A DNA stretch of 64,000 nt from NCBI RefSeq assembly GCF_010993775.1, contig NZ_WOTO01000005.1, positions 62,001-126,000 on the forward strand. Reading direction: 5' to 3'. The notes beneath the pieces were generated by a model that saw only the letters and a list, made by a program, of their open reading frames with translations, was not told the DNA's origin and ran no database searches. Positions 1 to 9,112 of the stretch are shown here, in pieces. The position numbers were made by a program, and so were the translations under genes. How positions within the stretch are numbered: position 1 is the stretch's first letter; each line of letters begins with the position of its first letter. The DNA is from Fodinicola feengrottensis. GTDB lineage: Bacteria; Actinomycetota; Actinomycetes; Mycobacteriales; HKI-0501.

Positions 1-28
1 GAGCGCTGGTTTCGAGCTAGCCCGGGCG

Positions 29-736
29 TTAGCCGAGTTCGTAGGTGATTTGGCGGGCCGCTTTGACGATTTCGCGGCCGGCGAGGTGGGGGTCGCGGTC
101 GTCGACCCAGACGGCGCTGATGCTCGCGTCGACCTCGCGGCCGGGCAGCTGGATCGGCGCGCCGACGCCGCTCGCGCCGGCCAGCAGCTCGCCGTGCGAA
201 ATCGCGTAGCCGGCCTTGCGGGCCTGGGTGACGGTGTCGCGCTCGCCGGGGCGGGCCGGCCGGCCGGACAGGAGTGCGATGCCGGAGGCGGCGACGGTGA
301 TCGGGTGGCGCAGGCCGGTGCGGTACGCGATGTGCAGGTCCGTGCTGCGTGGCTGCAGGACCGCGGCGACCACCGCTTCGTCGTCGCCGTCCCGCAGGGT
401 CAGCGCGGTGGTGGCGCGCAGCCCGTCGGCCAGCCGTTGCAGGATCGGCACGGTCACCTCGCGCAACCGGGACCGCACTCGGCTGGCCAGCTCGATCAGC
501 CCAGGGCCCAGCACATAGCGGCCATTTTCCAGTCGTATCACCAAACGTTGCTCAACCAGCGGCCCGAGCAGTCGGTAGATGCCGGCCCGGTGCGTCTGCA
601 GGGTCTGGGCCAGCTGCGACACCGACAGCCCGTCCGGATGGTCGCCCAGCGTCTTCAGCACGCGTAGGCCGCGCTCGAGGGTGAGCGAGTGGGCTCCGGC
701 GTGCTCGGTGGGCGTCGGCTTACCCGGCGTATTCAT
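29..736 (-). CDS. IclR-family transcriptional regulator
   Basis: About 235 aa. An N-terminal winged helix-turn-helix is visible (SLTLERGLRVLKTLGDHP, then SVSQLAQTL and a recognition helix HRAGIYRLLGPL), followed by an IclR effector-binding domain of usual length. The gene is divergent from the hpaC/hpaB pair at 841, so it is the obvious candidate to control 4-hydroxyphenylacetate hydroxylation; this is inference from position. An in-frame start 30 bases further upstream (766) would add ten residues; I prefer the ATG at 736 because it leaves the palindromes at 791-826 free. The frame is intact. Confidence 0.85.
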   Translation of the reverse strand: MNTPGKPTPTEHAGAHSLTLERGLRVLKTLGDHPDGLSVSQLAQTLQTHRAGIYRLLGPLVEQRLVIRLENGRYVLGPGLIELASRVRSRLREVTVPILQRLADGLRATTALTLRDGDDEAVVAAVLQPRSTDLHIAYRTGLRHPITVAASGIALLSGRPARPGERDTVTQARKAGYAISHGELLAGASGVGAPIQLPGREVDASISAVWVDDRDPHLAGREIVKAARQITYELG

Positions 737-790
737 TCCCGCACGATATCCGGTCGGAACGCGCACGTGGCCGCAAATCCGAGAAGGAGT

Positions 791-826
791 GTGTACGGAA
801 GGGGTACACGGCGTACGGATTTCGTA
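791..826. promoter_or_regulatory. Two candidate operators between iclR and hpaC
   Basis: The IclR/hpaC divergent gap holds a perfect 6-bp inverted repeat GTGTAC-N7-GTACAC (791-809) followed directly by a near-perfect palindrome TACGGATTTCGTA (814-826), ending 14 bases before the hpaC ATG. Position suggests binding sites for the IclR protein. The role is inferred; only the symmetry is seen. Confidence 0.5.
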
Positions 827-840
827 CTACACTCCGAGTC

Positions 841-1348
841 ATGGTGCGTGACACACCTGCCGACCGGCTGGCAGCCGGAAATCTGAGAGCGGCACTGGGC
901 CGGTTCATCACCGGTGTCGTGGTGGTGACCTTCGAGGCCGACGGCCCGCGCGGGATCACGGTCAACTCGTTCACGTCGGTGTCGATGACGCCGCCGTTGG
1001 TGCTGGTGAGCATCGCGCACCGCGCGCGGTCGCACGATGCCTTGCTCAGCAGCGAATTCTGCGTCAACGTGCTCGGTGCCGAACAGGAAGCGGTGGCCCG
1101 CTGCTTCTCCGGTGTGCGGCCGGTCGACCCGCGGTGGGTGGCGGGCGTACGGGTGCCACGGCTCGCCGGTGTGCTGGCGTGCCTGGAGTGCAAGCCATGG
1201 CGCTGCTGCTACGACGGCGGCGATCACACGTTTGGTGGTGGGCGAAGTCACCGATGTGGCGTATCGGGACGGCGAGGCGCTCGCGTACGGGAACAGCAGA
1301 TTCACCGGTGTCGCGGAACCGGACACCGGGATGGAATTTCTCCTCTAG
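841..1348 (+). CDS. hpaC: Flavin reductase (HpaC-like), frameshifted
   Basis: About 169 aa flavin-reductase-like FMN-binding domain: LRAALGRFITGVVVVTF near the N-terminus, GITVNSFTSVSMTPPLVLVS, and the C-terminal VGEVTDVAYRDGEALAYGN. Such proteins supply reduced flavin to a two-component monooxygenase, here the HpaB-like oxygenase that starts 20 bases downstream. The frame changes near 1231, where GDHT is followed by TTTGGTGG; removing one T restores HT-LVVGEV. The downstream part ends at TAG 1346-1348. Family assignment is firm; the substrate partner is inferred from adjacency. Confidence 0.85.
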
Positions 1349-1368
1349 AGCTGGGAAGGCGGACCTCG

Positions 1369-2828
1369 ATGGGTGCCAGGACAGGCAAGGAGTACGTGGA
1401 GCGGCTGGCCAACGCGCGGCCGACCGTCCACATCAACGGTGAGGAAGTCACCAGCGGGATCCCTGAACACCCGGCGTTTCGCAACGTCGTACGCACGTAT
1501 GCCGAGCTTTTCGATCTGCAGCACGACGAACGGTTTCGCGACCAGCTCACGTATGTGTCGCCGACCAGCGGTGACCGGGTCGGAACCTCTTTCCTGGTCC
1601 CGAAAACCGCCGAGGATCTGGTCGCTCGCCGGACCATGGTGAAGACCTGGGCCGATTACAGCATGGGCTCGCTTGGCCGTACGGGCGACTACCTGAACAG
1701 TGCGTTGATGGCGTTGTCGCAGGCGCAGGACTGGTTCCGCCAAGCGGATCCGCGGTTCGCCGACAACATCAAAAACTACTATGAAATGGTGCGCGAGCAG
1801 GACCTGCTGACCACTCACACGTCACACGTAATCCCCCGCCGCAGGCCAACCGGGCCACGGGCGGCGGCCAGCAGCTCGGCGGCAAGCTGACCGCCCGCGT
1901 TGTTTCCGAGGATGACAACGGAATTGTCGTCGAAGGCGCGCGCATGCTGGCGACCATCGGACCGACCGCTGATGAGTTGCTCGTCTTCCCGTCGACGGTG
2001 CTGCGCGGTACGCCCGAGGACGCGCCCTATTCGTTCGCCTTCGCGATTCCGTGTGACGCGCCTGGCCTGCGGTTCGTCTGTCGGGAGTCTTTTGACTACG
2101 GCGGCTCACATTTCGACCACCCGCTGTCCACTCGCTTCGAGGAGATGGACGCGGTCGTCATCTTCGACAAGGTCCACGTGCCGTACGAGCGGGTGTTCAT
2201 GCTCGGGCATCCGGAGCTGTGCAACACCTTCTACAGCGACACCGGCGCGGTTGTGCACATGTCCCACCAGGTCGTCACGCGTACGACCGCGAAGACCGAA
2301 TTCGTGCTGGGCCTGGTGTCCGCGCTGACCGAGGCGATCGGCATCGAGAAATTCAGCCACGTGCAGGAAAACGTCGCCGAGATCATTGTCGCGCTGGAGA
2401 TTTTGCGCGGCCTGCTGCGGGCTTCGGAAGCGGACGCGACGGTCAACGCGTACGGTGTGCTGACGCCGAAATGGGAGCCGTTGAACGCGGCCCGCAACTA
2501 CTATCCCAAGCTTTACCAGCGTTTCCCGGAAATCATCCGCAAGCTCGGCGCCAGCGGCCTGATGTCACTGCCGACCGAGGCGGACGTGTCCGGCCCGGCA
2601 TCGGCCGATATCGCGCAGTATCTGCAGTCGGCTACCTTGGACGGCGCTGAGCGGGTGCGCCTGTTCCGGCTCGCGTGGGACCTGGCGGTGTCCGCTTTTG
2701 GTGGCCGGCAGGCTTTGTACGAGTACTACTTCTTCGGCGACCCGGTCCGGATGGCTGGTGCGCTGGTCAGTGGCTACGACCGCCAGCCGTATGTCGACCG
2801 CGTCCAGGAATTCCTGCACCGGGGTTAG
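1369..2828 (+). CDS. hpaB: 4-hydroxyphenylacetate 3-monooxygenase oxygenase component (HpaB-like), frameshifted
   Basis: Reads as about 486 aa, the normal length of HpaB oxygenases, once one frameshift is repaired. The N-terminal part (RTGKEYVERLANARPTVHIN) and the C-terminal half (ending DRQPYVDRVQEFLHRG) are both characteristic of the family, which hydroxylates 4-hydroxyphenylacetate or related phenols using FADH2. The frame slips at a CCCCC run near 1835; one extra C rejoins the two halves (IPPPQANRATGGG). It follows the flavin reductase by 20 bases with a purine-rich ribosome site before ATG 1369. A strong hairpin follows the stop. The exact phenolic substrate cannot be read from sequence. 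Confidence 0.85.
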
Positions 2829-3326
2829 GCCTTTTTCCCGCAGGGAATCCGCCGCCGTGGCGGGTTCCCTGCGGGGTTCGCGAAAGACCCACCAGCGGGA
2901 CGCGCTGTACGTGAACATGGCGACACAGAAGGAAGCGGTCAGCCGGGCGATGCGAAAGTCCAGGCCCAGCCCGGAAAGTACGGTCGTTACGCCGAGCGTG
3001 AGCAGATAGTCACCCAGAACCACGAACGCGTACTTGATCGCCTGCTTGCCGACCGGTGCGTGTGACTGGAAGTTGATCGTGCGGTTCAGCACGAAGTTCA
3101 GGCCGAAAGCGGTCAGGTAAGCGATCGAGATGGCCGCTCCCAACGGAAGCGAAGTTGTCGCGCGGAGCAACGAAAGCAGCGCGAGATCGATGCCGAGCGT
3201 GAAGGCACCGAGAATCGCGAAACCCACCAGGTCGCGCGGCATCACACGGCGGGAGCCCGCCGGCAGCCGGTCCACCCAGCCGGTCAGGAAGTCGCCGAAC
3301 CGCTCCGCACGCGTACGCCCATTCAC
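2826..3326 (-). CDS. GtrA-like multi-pass membrane protein
   Basis: About 165 aa with four hydrophobic segments and the GtrA signature (ISIAYLTAFGLNFVLNRTINF, ending TYSASRWWVFREP). GtrA proteins are thought to help move lipid-linked sugars across the membrane. As written, the frame runs on 260 bases into the antisense of hpaB; adding one A to the AAAAA run at 2832-2836 gives the expected end EKKA-stop at 2826-2828, so the long C-terminal tail is probably an artefact. The start is uncertain: GTG at 3326 is my choice, and GTG at 3440 would add 38 non-conserved residues and abut the divergent MFS gene. Confidence 0.75.
2837..2875. terminator. Hairpin terminator after hpaB, inside the 3' end of the GtrA-like gene
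   Basis: A 17-bp stem (2837-2853 with 2859-2875, one G-T pair) with a 5-base loop lies nine bases past the hpaB stop. There is no T tract after it on the + strand. It overlaps the last codons of the convergent GtrA-like gene, so the same bases serve as coding sequence on one strand and probable terminator on the other. Confidence 0.6.
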
Positions 3327-3443
3327 AGCACCGATCTTGCCCAGGTCACCCGTGGTCGCCGCCAGCGCACCGGCGTTCGTACGTCGGATCGTCACTGGAA
3401 AGTCATTTCCGGTAGGCCTGGCGGTCGCGTACGCTGGCACCTC

Positions 3444-4652
3444 GTGACTACCGCCGTCCGGTCCCGCGCGATGGCTCCCGTCATTGTCGCGTTGGCGATC
3501 GACATGGTCGGGACGGGCATCTTCCTGCCGGTCTCACTGCTTTATTTCATTGTGGTGGCCGGCATTCCGCCGCCGGCACCGTGGGCATCTGCCTGACCGT
3601 CGCCAACCTGATCTCGCTGCCGCTGCCATTGCTGGTCGGCATGCTGGTCGACCGGATCGGGTCGCGCCTGGTGGTGGTCATCGGATTGTTGTTGCAGGGC
3701 GCGGGCTTCCTCGGCTATCTCGCGGTCCGTACGCCGTTCTGGCTGGTGATCGCCGCGCTCACCGTCGCGGTTGGCGTGCGGTTCTTCTGGTCCGCGGTTT
3801 TCACGCTGGTGACCGAACGCAGTGAACCGGAGCGCCGGGACCACTGGTTCGGTATTTTCGGCGCCGTGCAGAATGCCGGCATCGGCGTCGGGTCGTTGAT
3901 CAGCGCCGGACTGGTCCTGCTCGGTACGCATGCCGCGTACCACTTTGTCATCGTGGTCAACGGGCTCTCGTTCGTGGTGGCGGCCGCGGTGGTGATGCTC
4001 GTTGGCCAGTCAGGAAATCCGGCAACTCATGAGAAAGAGGCGAACGAGCCGTCGGTGCCGCTCGGGCGTAATCGACCCTACTTGGCTCTGATCGGCATCA
4101 ACACGATTTTCGCCCTGTGCTCGGTGATGCTTGGCGTCGGCGTACCCATCTACGTGGACCTCGGACTGCACCAGCCTGGCTGGGTGACCGGCGTCCTCTT
4201 TCGCGGCCAACACGGTCGCCATCGCGTTGTTGCAAACCCAGGTTGTCAGATGGCTGAAAGGCCGCCGCCGGGTTCGCATCATGATGTTTTCCGGAATTCT
4301 GTGGGCTGGCTGGGCGGTCTGCTTGGCGCTGGCTGTCCGCACGCCGTCGATCCTGGTCGTGCCACTGCTTTTCGTGGTGACCGCCGCTTTCACCACGGCC
4401 GAAATGACGCACGGCCCAACCTCGAACGGATTGTCCGCAGGTGCCAGCCCGGTCGCCGGCCGGGGTCGCTATATCGCCGCTTTCCAGTATTCGTGGGCTT
4501 TCGCGAACGTCTTGGCGCCGGCGCTTTTCACCCAGCTTTTCGCGGTGGCCACAATCCTTCCGTGGATCGTGATCGCGGCACTGGCTGCCTTGGCCGCCGT
4601 CGCCGTACGCGCCCTGGAACGCCACCTCCCGGCCGCCGCCCTGCGCACCTGA
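3444..4652 (+). CDS. MFS transporter, frameshifted twice
   Basis: About 400 aa major-facilitator permease with twelve predicted helices spread over three frames: MAPVIVALAIDMVGTGIF at the N-terminus, GMLVDRIGSRLVVVIG (the loop 2-3 D-R-x-G-x-R/K motif), and a C-terminal half beginning LQTQVVRWLKGRRRVRI. Frames change near 3570 and at CTCTTTCG near 4200, where one extra T is present. GTG 3444 and ATG 3471 are both possible starts. It is divergent from the GtrA-like gene. Substrate unknown. Confidence 0.8.
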
Positions 4653-4659
4653 CCGACCG

Positions 4660-5253
4660 TCAGTCGGGGAGGTCTTCTGGGCGGTCGGCGTCGGTGCCGT
4701 CGGCGATGTCCTCGCAGGGGATTTCGGCGACGACGTGACTTTTGAGGTAGTCGCGGGCGCCGCGGTCCTCGACGGCCACTTCGCGTACGCCCGCCCAGTG
4801 GTCGCGGCCAATCAGCACCGGGTGGCCGCGTACGTCGGAGTAGCTGGCCTGCACCAGTGCGCTGGGGCTGGCGAAAGCGGCGACGCGGCGGACCGCGGCG
4901 GCCGTGATGCCTGGCGTGTCGACCGGCAGGATCAGCGCGGCGGCCAACTCCGGGTCGCCTGCCAGCGCGTCCAGGCCGTGCCGCAGAGAGGAGCCCATGC
5001 CGGTTGGCCAGTCGTCGTTGACGAGCGTACGTACGCCCGCAAGCTCGCTTTTTTTTTCCGCTACTTCTTCAGCGCAAGCGCCGAGAACGACGATGACGGG
5101 GGAGCAGCCACCGTCGGCTAGTACGGCCGCGGCCGACTCGACGAGCAGCGCGCCGCGGTGTCGTACGAGCGCCTTGGGCATCCCGAAGCGCCGGCCGGCG
5201 CCGGCCGCCAGCAGCAGGCCGGCGACCGGCGGACGCGGCGCCCGTACGCTCAC
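4660..5253 (-). CDS. MobA/MocA-like nucleotidyltransferase
   Basis: 197 aa, intact. The N-terminal signature LLLAAGAGRRFGMPKAL is the nucleotide-binding loop of MobA/MocA-type transferases, and LILPVDTPGI holds the metal-binding aspartate. Members attach CMP or GMP to molybdopterin, or act on other sugars and cofactors. The GTG start at 5253 overlaps the TGA of the upstream gene (GTGA), which points to translational coupling; that partner looks like a molybdopterin-type protein, so a role in molybdenum cofactor maturation is a reasonable inference. Confidence 0.75.
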   Translation of the reverse strand: MSVRAPRPPVAGLLLAAGAGRRFGMPKALVRHRGALLVESAAAVLADGGCSPVIVVLGACAEEVAEKKSELAGVRTLVNDDWPTGMGSSLRHGLDALAGDPELAAALILPVDTPGITAAAVRRVAAFASPSALVQASYSDVRGHPVLIGRDHWAGVREVAVEDRGARDYLKSHVVAEIPCEDIADGTDADRPEDLPD

Positions 5254-5792
5254 AGGAACGGGCGACCGAGCCGCAGCGAGACCACGTCGGAGACATATCG
5301 GCCGCCGGCGGTGTCGCCTGGCACGACCAGCCGCGGCATCGCGAGCGCCACGCCGTCTTGTTTGGTGGCCACCAAAATCTGCTTTCCGGCGAACTTCGGA
5401 TCGAATTCGCCCCACGCGACCGTCGCCTGGTAGTCGTCCGAGCCGGTCGCCAGCACCGCGTACCGCAGCTGCACATTCTTGACAGTGCTGGGAAAACGTG
5501 GCTTGGCGGCAGTGATCACATCGAGCAGCAGCGGGCCGCTGAAGGTGTGCGTCTGGTTGCCGGCGCTGGAGGAGAAGGTCACGGTGACTGTTTTTTTCTG
5601 CGCCAGTTTGGCCAGGCTCGCGGCGCTCGCGCAGCCCGGCCGAGAGACGTTTCCGCTGATCACCGCGCCGCCCTTGCACCACTGATGGGCCGGAGTGGCT
5701 GGCGCCGCGGCGGTCGGTGCGGCGGCACTGGACAGCGCGGCCGCAGTGGCCACCGCGGCGGCGGACAGCGCGAGGAAGCGGATCGTACGCAT
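5250..5792 (-). CDS. Secreted molybdopterin-binding-like protein
   Basis: 180 aa with a clear Sec signal peptide (MRTIRFLALSAAAVATAAA, Ala-rich cleavage region near residue 30). The mature part resembles the sulfite-oxidase type molybdopterin fold in its spacing (YAVLATGSDDYQATVAWGE, then VALAMPRLVVPGD and a final RYVSDVVSLRL), but it is short and I cannot point to a certain cofactor cysteine (the cysteines are C39 and C54). It is translationally coupled to the MobA-like gene. Alternative: another small extracytoplasmic beta-rich protein without a cofactor. Confidence 0.5.
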   Translation of the reverse strand: MRTIRFLALSAAAVATAAALSSAAAPTAAAPATPAHQWCKGGAVISGNVSRPGCASAASLAKLAQKKTVTVTFSSSAGNQTHTFSGPLLLDVITAAKPRFPSTVKNVQLRYAVLATGSDDYQATVAWGEFDPKFAGKQILVATKQDGVALAMPRLVVPGDTAGGRYVSDVVSLRLGRPFL

Positions 5793-5804
5793 GAAACCTC
5801 CTGC

Positions 5805-6266
5805 TTAGGCGAGGCTGGCCGGGAAACCGCCGGTCGCCACCGGGCTCCACCGCTGCGGGGTCACCCGCAGCAGTGACTTTCCCTGCTTCTGCATGGCCGC
5901 ACGGTACTCGTCCCAGTCCGGGTGTTCACCGGAGATCGACCGGAAGTAGTCGACCAGCGGCTCGATTGCCTCGGGCAGGTCCAGCACCTCGGCCTCGCCG
6001 TCGACCTGCACCCACGGGTCGGACCAACCGGGCGACATGACGAGTACGCTGACGCGATTGTCTCGCCGGGCGTTGCGGATTTTGGCGCGGTCCGGGTAAG
6101 TCGCGATGACGATCCGCCCCTCGCCGTCGACACCGCAGGTCACTGGGGATGCCTGCGGCCCGCCGTCCTTGCGTCGGGTGATCACGATCGCGTTGTGGCG
6201 GCTGCTCAGGAACTCGACGAGCGCCGCCTTGTCAACGGCCGTGTTGGTGGCAATCTGAGGACTCAT
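5805..6266 (-). CDS. PPOX-class flavin/F420-dependent oxidoreductase
   Basis: About 153 aa split-barrel protein of the pyridoxamine 5'-phosphate oxidase-like class (NAIVITRRKDGGPQASPVTC, VIATYPDRAKIRNARRDNRVSVLV, DPWVQVDGEAEVLDLPEA). In actinobacteria many of these use F420 or bind FMN/heme. ATG 6266 is directly preceded by GGAG; a longer start at 6332 would add an unconserved tail. First gene of a leftward three-gene run; the next gene begins 12 bases after its stop. Confidence 0.8.
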   Translation of the reverse strand: MSPQIATNTAVDKAALVEFLSSRHNAIVITRRKDGGPQASPVTCGVDGEGRIVIATYPDRAKIRNARRDNRVSVLVMSPGWSDPWVQVDGEAEVLDLPEAIEPLVDYFRSISGEHPDWDEYRAAMQKQGKSLLRVTPQRWSPVATGGFPASLA

Positions 6267-6355
6267 ATCTCCAAGCCTATGCGCCGGGCCGGCCCGCCGC
6301 CGAGCAGGCGGCCGCGGTCGGATGTACGCCATAGCCGCTGGCTGCTGGACTATGC

Positions 6356-6382
6356 TGTCCTAAGAATAGAGACATTAGGACA
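6356..6382. promoter_or_regulatory. Perfect inverted repeat abutting the fic start codon
   Basis: TGTCCTAA (6356-6363), 11-base spacer, TTAGGACA (6375-6382), ending at the base before ATG 6383. An AT-rich, perfectly symmetric site in this place is a likely operator or promoter-overlapping repressor site. The adjacent Fic protein has a C-terminal winged-helix-like tail and may bind it itself; that is inference. Confidence 0.65.
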
Positions 6383-7540
6383 ATGATGACCATCTTCAAG
6401 GCGCCGCCCCTGGACAGCGTCGATCACGTCGTACTAGCCGAGATCCATGGCATGAGGCGTGCCCTGGCCAGCCACCTGCGTGCTCCGCGTCGCTGGCAAG
6501 GCAGTCTGCGGCGGACGATGCTCGCACGTGCGATTCGGGGGTCGAACAGCATCGAAGGCTATGTCGTTGACGAGGACGACGCGGCGGCGGCGCTGGATGA
6601 CGTGGATCCACTCAGCGCCGATGCCCTCACCTTCGCCGAGATCAGGGGCTATCGGCAGGCGCTGGGATTCGTCCTGCAGATGGCTGCCGATCCGCACTTC
6701 GACTTCGACACGTCGAGCCTGCGAAGCATGCACTACATGATGCTGTCCCACGATCTGGCCAAGAGCCCAGGGCAATATCGGACCGGACCGATTTATGTGC
6801 GTGACGATAAAACGGGCCAGGTTGTCTATGAAGGACCACTCGCCTCGCAGATCCCGGCTCTGGTCAGTGAGTTGGCGTTGAGCCTGCGCGAAAACAGTCA
6901 GGCGGATGCCGTGGTTCGAGCGGCCATGGCTCATCTGAACCTGGTGATGATCCATCCGTTCCGTGATGGCAACGGTCGGATGGCGAGGGCCTTGCAGACG
7001 CAGGTGCTCTCTCGTGACGCGATTGTCGAGCCTGCATTTTCCAGCATTGAGGAGTGGCTGGGGCATAATGCCGACGACTACTACCGCGTGCTGGCGTGTA
7101 CGGGACAGGGAGCCTGGCATCCGGAGCGAGACGCGCACCATTGGGTCGCGTTCAATCTGCGGGCGCACCACATGCAGGCCCAAACCATCGCTGGCCGGAT
7201 CAAGGAGACCGGCGCGATCTGGGAGGAGATCGATCACCTGGTGACCAGCCATGGACTGCCTGAACGCGTGTCTGACCTCCTCTTTGACGCGATTAACGGC
7301 TATCGCCTGCGCCGGTCGACCTACGTGAAAAGCACCGGCATCGAGGAACGTACTGCCTCACGGGATCTCGGGCGTCTGGTCGACGAGGGTCTGCTTCGTC
7401 CGGTCGGAGAGACCAAGGGCCGTCACTACGTCGCCACCCACGCCGTTCTGCACATCCGCAGGCAAGTCCGTGGGCGTCGCGACGAACTGACGGATCCCTA
7501 TCCCCATCTCCGCGCGGAACTGGTCCAGCAAACCTCCTAA
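6383..7540 (+). CDS. Fic-domain protein with N-terminal inhibitory motif and C-terminal winged helix
   Basis: 385 aa, intact. The Fic active-site loop HPFRDGNGR is complete at residues 191-199, predicting AMP transfer (or related transfer) to a hydroxyl side chain. An inhibitory helix motif of the S/T-x-x-x-E-G/N type is present near the N-terminus (S54-N-S-I-E-G59), so this is an auto-inhibited Fic protein of the N-terminal class. Residues about 300-370 (RRSTYVKSTGIEERTASRDLGRLVDEGLL) look like a winged helix. The gene is single, with a perfect inverted repeat touching its start codon, fitting autoregulation. The target protein is unknown. Confidence 0.9.
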   Translation: MMTIFKAPPLDSVDHVVLAEIHGMRRALASHLRAPRRWQGSLRRTMLARAIRGSNSIEGYVVDEDDAAAALDDVDPLSADALTFAEIRGYRQALGFVLQMAADPHFDFDTSSLRSMHYMMLSHDLAKSPGQYRTGPIYVRDDKTGQVVYEGPLASQIPALVSELALSLRENSQADAVVRAAMAHLNLVMIHPFRDGNGRMARALQTQVLSRDAIVEPAFSSIEEWLGHNADDYYRVLACTGQGAWHPERDAHHWVAFNLRAHHMQAQTIAGRIKETGAIWEEIDHLVTSHGLPERVSDLLFDAINGYRLRRSTYVKSTGIEERTASRDLGRLVDEGLLRPVGETKGRHYVATHAVLHIRRQVRGRRDELTDPYPHLRAELVQQTS

Positions 7541-7607
7541 TCCGCTTTTCCGGAGGTCGGCGGGCGGTAGCGTACGGGCGTTGAAGCTACACACGGGGAG
7601 TTAGCCG

Positions 7608-8478
7608 ATGACCGTTCTTTCACCTTCATCAGATGCACTCGCGACGAAAGGCCGGCTTGCCGCAGGAGTCGCGATCGTCCTGTCTGCCATCGCAGTCCTG
7701 ATGACTGTCGGGTTTATGGCGCTGAACGCTACGAACCCCATCCGCTACGTGGTGCCTGGAATCCTTGTCGGCGTGCCGAACCGGGCCGTCATGGTGGCCA
7801 TTCTCGCCGCGTCCTGCGCGATTTTGGCGATGACACTTCGATCCGGTCACGATGGTTTGGCGATCGCGCGCCGCCGTCGCGGTCGGGGTCGGGCTGTTGG
7901 CCGGGATCGTCCATGCGGCGATTATCGTGGTGCTCACCGGTGCTGTTCCGGTGGCTGTAGCCCAGTTCATCATCTCCTTGGTCTGTGCTTCGCTTGGCGC
8001 GTTGGTCACGCTCGTACGACCGATGCGTGCTGCGGTCGCGGTCGTTCTGTCGGCCGCCGTCGTCGTCCTGGTGTCCGAACTTTTTGGTGTGGCCACTAGC
8101 TTCTTAGCAGCGATGATGGTGATGAACGAGGTTGCGGTGCCTCATGCGACGCAGCTGATTCTCGGCCTCAGTATGGCGGTGGGGGGCCTGGCCACCGTGT
8201 TCGCGGTGGCTGGATCGGTCTGGGCACTGGTGAAATCGGGTGCGGCAGTTGGCCGGGAGGCGCGTGCCGGCTTGCTGACCGGCGTGGGTTTTGGCGCCCT
8301 GCAGGTGGTCCCGGGGGTCATCGCGCTAGTGGCCGTCTTCGTCCCGGTCGATGGGGAGACCGCCGGGAGCCTGTTTCCGATTGCCAGCGAGACAGCGATC
8401 GTCGGAATCGTTTGTCTTGTCGTCGCGGTCATCGTGGGGCCGCTGACCGCCTTGGTGGCCAGCGGAGGCAGCTCATGA
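7608..8478 (+). CDS. Multi-pass membrane protein of unknown function, frameshifted
   Basis: About 290 aa with seven to eight hydrophobic segments (GVAIVLSAIAVLMTVGFMAL, AVMVAILAASCAILAM, then after the shift VGVGLLAGIVHAAIIVVL and others). The frame changes near 7860, around GGTTTGGCGATCGCGCG. RBS-like GGGGAGTTA precedes ATG 7608. I recognise no family. It ends just before a strong hairpin shared with the convergent trpG-like gene. Confidence 0.65.
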
Positions 8479-8482
8479 CGTA

Positions 8483-8518
8483 CCCACCTGACTGGCCTTT
8501 CACGGCTAGTCAGGTGGG
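8483..8518. terminator. Bidirectional hairpin between convergent genes
   Basis: Perfect 11-bp stem CCCACCTGACT / AGTCAGGTGGG (8483-8493 with 8508-8518), 14-base loop. It sits in the 46-base gap between the membrane protein (ends 8478) and the leftward trpG-like gene (ends 8525). No T tract, as is common in GC-rich actinobacteria. Confidence 0.7.
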
Positions 8519-8524
8519 CGCAGC

Positions 8525-9112
8525 TCAGGCGGAGACGGGGGTGCTGACGTACGTCTCGACGAAGCCGCGGAAAACCTTCAGACCCTCCTGGGTGCTGATG
8601 CTTTCCGGGTGGAACTGCACCGACTCGACCGGCCATTCACGGTGCCGCAGCCCCATCACATAGCCGTCGTCTTTGGCGCGCGCGGTGACTTCCAGGTCAC
8701 CGGTGACGTTGTCGACGATCAGTGAGTGATAGCGGGTCGCGGTAAAAGGGCTTTCGTACGCACTGAAACAGCCCTTGCCGTCGTGCTCGATGACGCTGGT
8801 TTTCCCATGCATCAAATGGGACGCACGCTTGACCTCGGCGGCGCCGAAAACCAGCCCGATCGCCTGCTGACCAAGACAAACGCCCATGGTCGGGATGTCT
8901 TTGCTGACCTCGCGCACAATGTCGACATAGCCCGCGTCCGCCGGATGTCCCGGGCCGGGGCCTAGCATCAGCAGATCGGGTTTGGCCGCCAGCACGTCGT
9001 GGTAGTCGATCTTGTCGTTGCGGTGCACCTGGACTTCGATTTCCAGCAGCCGCAGATATTGCGCGACGACATAGACGAAACTGTCGTACGCGTCAATCAC
9101 GAACGCCCGCAT
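8525..9112 (-). CDS. trpG: Class I glutamine amidotransferase, anthranilate synthase component II type
   Basis: 195 aa, intact. The glutamine amidotransferase features are present: LMLGPGPGHPADAG, the nucleophile region GVCLGQQAIG (Cys) and the HPES histidine/glutamate. It delivers ammonia to the chorismate-using subunit encoded just upstream, which it overlaps by 20 bases. The start ATG 9112 has a good GAGGAGG site. TrpG and PabA cannot be separated from this subunit alone; the partner argues for anthranilate. Confidence 0.85.
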   Translation of the reverse strand: MRAFVIDAYDSFVYVVAQYLRLLEIEVQVHRNDKIDYHDVLAAKPDLLMLGPGPGHPADAGYVDIVREVSKDIPTMGVCLGQQAIGLVFGAAEVKRASHLMHGKTSVIEHDGKGCFSAYESPFTATRYHSLIVDNVTGDLEVTARAKDDGYVMGLRHREWPVESVQFHPESISTQEGLKVFRGFVETYVSTPVSA

